Shown: positions 1 through 5,251 of the stretch, one piece after another
How positions within the stretch are numbered: the first letter of the stretch is position 1
Layout of the letters: each line of letters opens with the position of its first letter
Assembly: GCA_902465215.1 (NCBI GenBank)
Contig: CABQMM010000075.1
Span: 1-6,469, forward strand
Length of the DNA: 6,469 nt
Source: an uncultured Bacillota bacterium
GTDB lineage: Bacteria > Bacillota > Clostridia > Peptostreptococcales > Anaerovoracaceae
Direction of reading: 5' to 3'
Program-made: the position numbers and the translations under genes
The notes under the pieces: model-generated
Told to the model about the DNA's origin: nothing
What the model saw: the letters and a program-made list of their open reading frames with translations, nothing else
Databases searched by the model: none

Positions 1-61
1 TGTCGTATTTCTTATTCTACAACAGGAGGTCTCTTTTTTCTATTGTCCGTTCTTGGGGGAA

Positions 62-90
62 CAGTCCAGTTTTAAGCGAGACTGCTTTTT
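62..90 (+). terminator. Weak terminator-like hairpin with T-tract
   Basis: CAGTC (62-66) can pair with GACTG (80-84) around a 13-base loop, and CTTTTT follows directly. The stem is only 5 bp, so this is a weak candidate for the terminator of an unseen upstream gene, or for an attenuator. No upstream coding sequence could be identified in bases 1-75: all three forward frames are short and unrecognisable. Confidence 0.25.
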
Positions 91-145
91 AGATAAAATA
101 ACTTTTTAAGGTGAAAAAAACTAATATTTGCAGCAAAAAAATGAA

Positions 146-174
146 TTGTGTGGAAATCGACCGAAACGTAAAAT
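146..174 (+). promoter_or_regulatory. Candidate sigma-A promoter of the sugar-uptake operon
   Basis: TTGTGT (146-151) and TAAAAT (169-174) are separated by 17 bases, close to the TTGACA-17-TATAAT housekeeping consensus. They lie in an AT-rich stretch about 60 bases upstream of the binding-protein start. The spacer contains ATCGACCGAAA, with a small TCGNNCGA dyad that might be a regulator contact, but no clear operator palindrome or catabolite-repression (cre) site was found. The call rests on pattern only. Confidence 0.45.
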
Positions 175-220
175 AAAAGAAAGGAGGTCGCTGGTAAAAA
201 AATAACTGGGATAAAATAAA

Positions 221-227
221 AGGGAGG
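221..227 (+). promoter_or_regulatory. Ribosome binding site of the solute-binding protein gene
   Basis: AGGGAGG ends 7 bases before the ATG at 235, which is ideal spacing and fixes that start. A second, equally strong site, AAGGAGG at 181-187, lies 40 bases further upstream and has no ATG, GTG or TTG at a proper distance. Confidence 0.8.
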
Positions 228-234
228 AAAATTC

Positions 235-1512
235 ATGAAAAAAGTCAAGCTTGTAGCTATGTTCCTTGCAATGGTGCTGGTACTTGGAAGCCTGGTAGGT
301 TGTGCGCAAAAACAAGTGGATAAGCAAGACGATGCGCAGGAAACCGTATCGATCACCATCATGCACTATATGGGCGAACAATCGAAGCGTGAAACGCTGA
401 ACGCGATTGTAGAAGCATTTGAAAAAGCAAATCCCGGCATTAAGGTCAAACTTGAACAGATCGATTCCAGTGAAGTATATCAAACCTATCAGACCCGTTT
501 TAACACCGGCGATGCTCCTGATGTGCTGTTTGGAAGTCCCCGCGAAATGATTGAATTTGTAGAAGCAGGGCTGTTTATGGATCTGACCGGCGCAGATTTT
601 CTGGATAAAATCGTGGATGAAGTACTGGAAGAAACCACGGTGGACGGAAAGTATTACGCGGTTCCCATCGATGTACAGATCAAGGGCGTGTTTTATAACA
701 AAAACATGTTTGCTGCCCAGAATCTGAATGTGCCCACTACGTTGGATGAATTCAAAGCCGTACTGACAGCGTTCAACGATGCAGGTATTACCCCGCTGAT
801 CCATGACTATGCCTTTACCTGGGCTCCCTATCATGAGTTGGATACCATACTGACCTCCATGTGCGCAACCCGCGGAGGCGGCAATCTGCTGATGGATTCT
901 CAGAACGGTGTGGCGCAGCTGACCGGTAATGACACAGCGCTGGAAGCTGCGACCATGTGGAACCTGATCGCCTCTTACAAGGAGGATCAGGATCTGACCA
1001 TGGATCAGCCCACGGCAGTTGAGCGTTTTGCCGCAGGGGATCGCCCCATGTTTATCAATGGCGGCTGGATCTATGCAGATGTTGTAGCTGCGTCCGAGGA
1101 CGAGTTTGGGTTCTTTCCGGTTCCGTGGAGCAACACGGCCAGCGAGAATAAGCTGGAAGTTGCTTTGGACGATGCCTTTATTGTTAACAACACGACCCAG
1201 CATAAAGACGAAGTATTTGCATTCCTTTCTTACATGATGAGCGATGAAGCCGCCGAAATGTGGATGACCGGAACAAAGCTCATGAGCAGTTCTAAAAATG
1301 CGGATGCAAATAATGCAGACCCCTATGTGCAGGCGATAAAATCCTATATTGATGCCGGAAATATTGCGGCAAAGGCAAACGTTCCGGATTACACCGCCGC
1401 ATACAGCGATGCGCAGATCAGCGTGATGCAGTCATACATTGTGCAGAATCTGAATGACCCGGCACTCTTCTTAAAGATGCTGGATGATGAGATCGCTCTC
1501 TGCAACAAATAA
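235..1512 (+). CDS. Sugar ABC transporter solute-binding lipoprotein (MalE-like, family 1)
   Basis: This is the extracellular substrate-capture component of a carbohydrate ABC importer, anchored to the outer face of the membrane by a lipid. The 425-residue product starts with a lipoprotein signal: MKKVK, a hydrophobic stretch at residues 6-20, and the lipobox L20-V21-G22-C23, so the mature protein should begin at C23. Family 1 hallmarks follow: an N-terminal strand at about 38-46, the helix with AFEKANPGIKV (61-71), TGDAPDVLF (91-99), GVFYNKNMF (151-159), the FAAGDRPMFINGGW segment (265-278) and DAFIVN (313-318). The length is normal for the family. It is the first gene of the cluster, as is usual, and is followed by a stem-loop before the permeases. 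The sugar bound cannot be read from the sequence; the esterase downstream suggests a uronic-acid-containing oligosaccharide (inference). A family-level call is secure. Confidence 0.93.
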   Translation: MKKVKLVAMFLAMVLVLGSLVGCAQKQVDKQDDAQETVSITIMHYMGEQSKRETLNAIVEAFEKANPGIKVKLEQIDSSEVYQTYQTRFNTGDAPDVLFGSPREMIEFVEAGLFMDLTGADFLDKIVDEVLEETTVDGKYYAVPIDVQIKGVFYNKNMFAAQNLNVPTTLDEFKAVLTAFNDAGITPLIHDYAFTWAPYHELDTILTSMCATRGGGNLLMDSQNGVAQLTGNDTALEAATMWNLIASYKEDQDLTMDQPTAVERFAAGDRPMFINGGWIYADVVAASEDEFGFFPVPWSNTASENKLEVALDDAFIVNNTTQHKDEVFAFLSYMMSDEAAEMWMTGTKLMSSSKNADANNADPYVQAIKSYIDAGNIAAKANVPDYTAAYSDAQISVMQSYIVQNLNDPALFLKMLDDEIALCNK

Positions 1513-1540
1513 GGAAGAAAACAACCGTAATAAAAACATT

Positions 1541-1586
1541 TGCGGCACCGCTCGCAGCCCCCATTGGCAACCCGTGCGGTGCCGTA
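1541..1586 (+). promoter_or_regulatory. Intercistronic stem-loop after the binding-protein gene
   Basis: Bases 1541-1551 (TGCGGCACCGC) pair with 1576-1586 (GCGGTGCCGTA) over 11 positions with a single G-U pair, around a 24-base loop. An A-rich stretch (1530-1537) precedes it and CATTTT (1587-1592) follows, so it resembles a leaky terminator. Stem-loops at this place in sugar-importer operons are known to protect the upstream message and reduce read-through, so that binding protein exceeds permease. That role is inferred here from position and shape. Confidence 0.6.
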
Positions 1587-1606
1587 CATTTTAGGAATAT
1601 GCGTGT

Positions 1607-2479
1607 ATGAAAACAAAAGCAAGTCGAAAAAATGCAATAAGGAAAAAACTGGTGGATTTTTCCTTTCTGTTCCCGGTTCTGTTCATGTTTATAGCCTTTG
1701 TTGTTCTTCCGTTTATCTGGGGGATACCCCTTTCCCTTACGGATTGGGACGGCTTGAGCGCAGTGAAAAATTTTATTGGGCTGAACAACTATATCAACAT
1801 ATTTTCGGATCCGCACATTCCTAATGCCCTAAAAAATACATGCGTATTTGCGGTCTTAACGCTGGTCATTTCCAATGTGCTGGGGCTGCTCATTGCCATG
1901 CTGCTTCAAAAAAGCAACAGGATCAACAATATTACCAGAACCGTTGTTTTTATGCCCTATTGCCTCAGCATGATACTCCAGTCATACGTATGGAAATACA
2001 TGTACAGCGATGTTCTATACGGGCTGCTGTCCATTCCCAACCCGTTGGGCAGTCAATTTTGGGCTATTATCGGTATTTCTTTTATTTGCATCTGGGCAGA
2101 TACCGGGTATTGCATGATCATATACGTGGCGGCCTTACAGGGGATTTCTAAAGATTACTATGAGGCCGCAGAAATTGCGGGAGCAAACAAATGGCAGCAA
2201 TTCTGGCAGATCACGCTGCCTATGCTCTGGCCGGCCGTTGTATCCAATGTGATCATTTATCTGGGCTGGGGCTTGCGGGTTTATGACTATCCCATGGCAG
2301 CCACTTCGGGCGGCCCGGGGCGGGCAAGTGAAACGATCGCAATGCTGATTTACAAGAACCTGTTCAGCCATCATAAAGCGGGATACGGTCAGGCCCTTGC
2401 AATTGTTTATACGGTAATGATATTTGTCATTATTGCGATCGTGGCCAAGTTTTTACGGAAGAGGGAGGTGGAACTGTAA
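1607..2479 (+). CDS. Sugar ABC transporter permease, MalF/UgpA type
   Basis: One of the two membrane subunits forming the sugar translocation channel. The 290-residue protein has a short basic N-terminus and about six membrane segments (roughly 18-40, 75-100, 111-131, 151-177, 208-226 and 260-283). The cytoplasmic EAA loop that docks with the ATPase runs from E186 to P205 (EAAEIAGANKWQQFWQITLP) and keeps the conserved G192 and final LP. SLTDWDGL (43-50) and the GGPGRASETIAMLIY segment (235-249) are typical of the MalF/LplB/UgpA branch. ATG 1607 is the only ATG in this frame after the stop at 1592. Its ribosome site (TAGGAA, about 1592-1597) is weaker than those of the neighbouring genes, which would further lower its expression relative to the binding protein. 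It is coupled to the next permease by an overlapping stop and start. Confidence 0.93.
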   Translation: MKTKASRKNAIRKKLVDFSFLFPVLFMFIAFVVLPFIWGIPLSLTDWDGLSAVKNFIGLNNYINIFSDPHIPNALKNTCVFAVLTLVISNVLGLLIAMLLQKSNRINNITRTVVFMPYCLSMILQSYVWKYMYSDVLYGLLSIPNPLGSQFWAIIGISFICIWADTGYCMIIYVAALQGISKDYYEAAEIAGANKWQQFWQITLPMLWPAVVSNVIIYLGWGLRVYDYPMAATSGGPGRASETIAMLIYKNLFSHHKAGYGQALAIVYTVMIFVIIAIVAKFLRKREVEL

Positions 2480-3309
2480 TGGTAGGAGAAAAACTTTGGA
2501 TCAAAGTTCTGCGAGCCCTGTTAAAAGTAATTGTTCTGTTTGTGTTTGTAAGTCCGTTTTACATTGCGTTGTGTTATGCGGTCAAATCCAGAAAGGAACT
2601 TGCGGCAGGTAGGTTAAACTTTCCTCAAACAATACATTGGGAAAACTTTGCAGAAGGTATACGCCGCTCAAATTTCTTTCTGGCATTGAAAAACAGTGCG
2701 GTAACGACCGTTATTACGGTTGTCACGCTGCTCATTATCTGCAGCATGGCCGCTTATATTATTGCCCGCAGGAAAAGCCGGTTTTATAAAGCGATGTATT
2801 TTGTAATGCTGGGGGCAACGCTTATACCCTTTCAGGCAATTATTTCTCCGCTTTATTCTGAACTGCGTGCGTTGAATTTAATGAATACGCTTCTGGGGTA
2901 TTCTACGGTGCAGATCGCATTTCAAAGCGCATTCACTACGCTGATCATCACCGGGTTTGTAAAGTCGATTCCCTTGGAACTGGAGGAAGCGGCACAGATA
3001 GATGGGTGCGGCCCCTACCGAATATTCTGGAGCATAGTGTTCCCTTTGATGAAACCGATAATCTGTACGGCTGCAGTATTGGCTACCCTGAGCACATGGA
3101 ATGATTTTCAGGTATCCGTTGTGTTCCTGCAGAACGATACGGTGAAAAATCTGGCGGTCACACAGTATTACTTCTTTGGGAAGAATACGGCTGATTTGAA
3201 TTATGCATTTGCCGTATTCCTGCTGTCCATGGTGCCTATTCTGACTTTGTACTTTGTTTTCCAGAAGCATATCGTCAGCGGCATTACGGCTGGTGCAGTA
3301 AAAGGATGA
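2479..3309 (+). CDS. Sugar ABC transporter permease, MalG/UgpE type
   Basis: The second channel subunit, expected to pair with the preceding permease. The product has 276 residues and about six membrane segments (roughly 12-34, 72-96, 105-124, 138-160, 192-207 and 243-262). The EAA loop for ATPase contact is E170-A171-A172 through G176 to P189. The C-terminus, FQKHIVSGITAGAVKG, is the standard MalG-family ending, so the gene is complete. Its ATG overlaps the stop of the upstream permease in TAATG (2477-2481), and GGAGGTG (2464-2470) lies 8 bases before it, indicating translational coupling and equal production of the two subunits. No ATP-binding subunit is encoded anywhere in the window. Confidence 0.93.
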   Translation: MVGEKLWIKVLRALLKVIVLFVFVSPFYIALCYAVKSRKELAAGRLNFPQTIHWENFAEGIRRSNFFLALKNSAVTTVITVVTLLIICSMAAYIIARRKSRFYKAMYFVMLGATLIPFQAIISPLYSELRALNLMNTLLGYSTVQIAFQSAFTTLIITGFVKSIPLELEEAAQIDGCGPYRIFWSIVFPLMKPIICTAAVLATLSTWNDFQVSVVFLQNDTVKNLAVTQYYFFGKNTADLNYAFAVFLLSMVPILTLYFVFQKHIVSGITAGAVKG

Positions 3310-3327
3310 GAAGAAAGGAGTTTTAGC

Positions 3328-4440
3328 ATGATATGGAAACAGCCTCAATGGCATATTCCCCCGCTTTTTTCTGAAAACACCGAGAAAAGCATTGCGGCAT
3401 GGGAAAACGGAAGAAGAGAAGAACTTCTTGCAAAGCTTGCGGAAACAATTTATGGCATTACACCGGCTAGAAAACCTGATCGGACAGAGATCGAAGTTTT
3501 TGAAGATGTGCCCACTGCCTGCGGCTGCAAGAATCATCATAAAAAGGTAAGGTATCACCTGTACTTTGGCGTAAAAAGCGTAGCGTTGGAGATTTGGACC
3601 TGGGTTCCCTATGGAGAGGGGCCGTTCCCGGTTCAAATGATGATCGATCCTTTTGAAAAAGAACTCCATGCAAAAGAGCCGCCGGAATATCTGTACGGTT
3701 TTTTCCCCGCAGATATGATTACTGACAGGGGATATGCCGCCGTAAAGGTTTTGACTTCATCTATCTGTCCGGACGACAAAAAGCGATATGCCAATGGCAT
3801 TTTAAGCATTCTTACCGGTGAAGAGGAAGGCATTCCGCAGGAGTATCGCTGGGGTGCTATCGGTGCATGGGCGTGGGCCGGAAGCCGCTGTGTGGATTAT
3901 CTGGAAACGCAGCCGGAATTTGACGCACAGAAAATCGCCATTTCAGGATGCTCTCGCGCAGGAAAAACCGCATTATGGTGTGGCGCGCAGGATCAGAGAA
4001 TTGCGGTGGTGATGTCCAATGTTTCTGGAACCGGCGGTGCGGCGCTGGAACGTGGCAAGATAGGGGAGCATATTTCGGATATCACTACAAATTATCCGTT
4101 TTGGTTCTGCAAAAATTATGCCGCTTATGCAGCAGATGAAGATGCCATGCCTGTAGATGCACATATGCTGCTGGCCATGGCAGCACCGCGGCCTATGTAT
4201 CTGGCAAGTGCATCCGTGGATGTTTGGGCAGATATTCAGGCGGAATATGCAGCACTGCGATTGGCTTCGGAGCTTTATACACTGTATACCCCGGGGCTGA
4301 TTTTGCCGGAACGCCGTCCGGCAGCCAATCAGCCGTTCCATATTGGACGTATCGGATATCATATCAGGGAAGGGATCCACGATCTGACCTTCTATGATTG
4401 GACCTGCTATATGGATTTTTGCGATTCTTATCTCAAATAG
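3328..4440 (+). CDS. CE15-family glucuronoyl esterase-like hydrolase, apparently cytoplasmic
   Basis: An alpha/beta-hydrolase of carbohydrate esterase family 15, whose members cleave ester bonds on the carboxyl group of (4-O-methyl-)glucuronic acid, as in lignin-glucuronoxylan links. At 370 residues it matches a full bacterial CE15 domain. The N-terminal WENGRREELLAKLAETIYG (25-43) is typical of bacterial members. The nucleophile motif is G207-C208-S209-R210-A211-G212-K213, with S209 as nucleophile and R210 and K213 conserved. SGTGGAAL (233-240), NYPFWFCKNY (255-264), VDAHMLLAMAAPRP (276-289) and SVDVWAD (296-302) follow, then the histidine motif HDLTFYDW with H351. The acid found before SGxGG in fungal enzymes is replaced by V232; D298 is the likely substitute. 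There is no signal peptide, and the start is fixed by AAAGGAG (3314-3320), 7 bases upstream. It lies 18 bases after the permease gene, so it is co-transcribed. The exact ester cleaved is unknown. Confidence 0.85.
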   Translation: MIWKQPQWHIPPLFSENTEKSIAAWENGRREELLAKLAETIYGITPARKPDRTEIEVFEDVPTACGCKNHHKKVRYHLYFGVKSVALEIWTWVPYGEGPFPVQMMIDPFEKELHAKEPPEYLYGFFPADMITDRGYAAVKVLTSSICPDDKKRYANGILSILTGEEEGIPQEYRWGAIGAWAWAGSRCVDYLETQPEFDAQKIAISGCSRAGKTALWCGAQDQRIAVVMSNVSGTGGAALERGKIGEHISDITTNYPFWFCKNYAAYAADEDAMPVDAHMLLAMAAPRPMYLASASVDVWADIQAEYAALRLASELYTLYTPGLILPERRPAANQPFHIGRIGYHIREGIHDLTFYDWTCYMDFCDSYLK

Positions 4441-4452
4441 ATCGCGGCGATA

Positions 4453-4466
4453 ATTTGAATTCAAAT
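4453..4466. repeat. 14-bp perfect palindrome ATTTGAATTCAAAT
   Basis: A perfect 14-bp inverted repeat begins 12 bases after the esterase stop codon. An imperfect-centre palindrome, ATCGCGGCGAT (4441-4451), lies just before it, and its right arm shares bases with the left arm of the larger stem-loop at 4463-4527. It could be a regulator-binding site or a competing RNA hairpin. No function can be read from the sequence. Confidence 0.4.
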
Positions 4467-4527
4467 GCGGTGGTCGGTTTGAAGCTGCACCTGATATTTT
4501 CATAGATACAGACGAACCACCGCATTT
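4463..4527 (+). promoter_or_regulatory. Long intercistronic stem-loop between esterase and DUF624 genes
   Basis: AAATGCGGTGGT (4463-4474) is perfectly complementary to ACCACCGCATTT (4516-4527), giving a 12-bp stem. Two more pairs (C4475-G4514, G4476-C4513) can form beyond a bulged A, leaving a loop of about 36 bases. No T-run follows, so it is not a standard terminator; a role in mRNA stability or a processing point between two parts of the operon is plausible. The rest of the 151-base gap holds a small GGCAT/ATGCC hairpin (4536-4548) and no clear promoter. Confidence 0.55.
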
Positions 4528-4573
4528 ATGGAAAAGGCATACGATGCCGTAGGGGTATAGAAGCGGTATATGC

Positions 4574-4581
4574 AAGGGAGG
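4574..4581 (+). promoter_or_regulatory. Ribosome binding site of the DUF624 gene
   Basis: AAGGGAGG ends 10 bases before the ATG at 4592, slightly long but workable spacing. A closer ATG at 4584 is out of frame and opens only a short reading frame of about two dozen codons, so 4592 is preferred. Confidence 0.65.
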
Positions 4582-4591
4582 CGATGGGAAA

Positions 4592-5251
4592 ATGGCAAAG
4601 ATATTTGACACGGATTCAAGGATCATGTGCACCCTGTCGCGAATTACGAATCTGATCTGTCTGAATCTGCTTACGCTTATATGCTGTATTCCCATATTGA
4701 CGGTCGGAGCATCTGCCGCGGCATTGTTTGCTTCCATTCGGGATACTATAAAAGGAAGAGACAGCAAAATTATCAGCAGATATTTTAATCATTGGATAAA
4801 GGACTTTGGCAAAGCGACGGTTCTGTTTGTGCCGGTGCTGCTTGTGCTGGGGGTGATTCTTTTAGATGTACTCTACTTATACAGGCAAAAGACGGTTTCC
4901 GTTTTTGATGCAGGAATTCTTATTGCGGCTGCTGTTGCATGTATCGGAGTGTATTTGGGGACTTTACAGATGTTTGTGGAGTTTGACAATACAATATGGC
5001 AGACGTGGGTAAATGGAGGCAAACTGTTTACAGCACGGGTCCCGCATATTTTCTTAGGTGTTTTGATGCTTCTTCTGCCCTGGGCAATTTTGTTCCTGTT
5101 CCCAACTAAATTTTACCAATTGTTTATCCTGTTTATGCTTATAGGTTTATCCGGACCTGTATATGTATTGCAGCTCCTGCTTCAGCCCACGGTTAAAGCC
5201 ATATCCGATGCAAGCGAGAAAAGAGAAAATGAACTGGAAGGAAAAACGTAG
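4592..5251 (+). CDS. YesL/DUF624-family membrane protein
   Basis: A 219-residue integral membrane protein of the DUF624 (YesL-like) family, whose genes very often lie beside carbohydrate ABC importers and glycan-degrading enzymes in Firmicutes; its biochemical role is not established. The family signature is clear at the N-terminus: SRITNLICLNLLTLICCIPILTVGAS (16-41), followed by a cytoplasmic stretch with YFNHWIKDFGKAT (64-76). About five membrane segments can be seen (roughly 18-40, 75-97, 104-127, 153-172 and 174-195), and the tail is charged (SEKRENELEGKT). The length is normal. It follows the esterase gene after a structured 151-base gap, and its last 23 bases overlap the start of the MATE gene. 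A membrane scaffold or accessory role for the importer is speculation. The family assignment is by recognised pattern. Confidence 0.85.
   Translation: MAKIFDTDSRIMCTLSRITNLICLNLLTLICCIPILTVGASAAALFASIRDTIKGRDSKIISRYFNHWIKDFGKATVLFVPVLLVLGVILLDVLYLYRQKTVSVFDAGILIAAAVACIGVYLGTLQMFVEFDNTIWQTWVNGGKLFTARVPHIFLGVLMLLLPWAILFLFPTKFYQLFILFMLIGLSGPVYVLQLLLQPTVKAISDASEKRENELEGKT

Noticed and set aside
24..75. AGGAGGT (24-30) followed by a TTG at 43 and a ten-codon frame ending at 75
   Set aside because: The start is rare, the spacing is long and the peptide is unrecognisable. A tail of an upstream gene in one of the three frames is equally possible but cannot be shown.
140..175. A catabolite-repression (cre) or LacI-type operator overlapping the promoter
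   Set aside because: No sequence close to the cre consensus and no long palindrome was found; only a short TCGNNCGA dyad is present.
121..1203. A 360-codon open frame on the minus strand across the binding-protein gene
   Set aside because: It lies opposite a clearly recognisable MalE-like gene, its translation resembles no known family, and it lacks a ribosome site. It is a shadow of the real gene.
2878..3669. A 263-codon minus-strand open frame across the second permease and the esterase start
   Set aside because: The + strand holds two certain genes here, and the minus-strand translation is of low-complexity shadow type, rich in Cys, His and Arg.
4479..4508. TTGAAG with TAGATA as a separate promoter for the DUF624 gene
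   Set aside because: The -10 element matches the consensus at only about half of its positions, the spacing is 18, and it lies inside the loop of the larger stem-loop. It is not strong enough to call.
4536..4548. GGCAT-ACG-ATGCC hairpin as a terminator
   Set aside because: The stem has only 5 bp with a 3-base loop, and no T-tract follows.
3973..4767. A 264-codon minus-strand open frame across the esterase end, the gap and the DUF624 start
   Set aside because: It crosses two recognisable + strand genes and the structured gap, with no family resemblance of its own.
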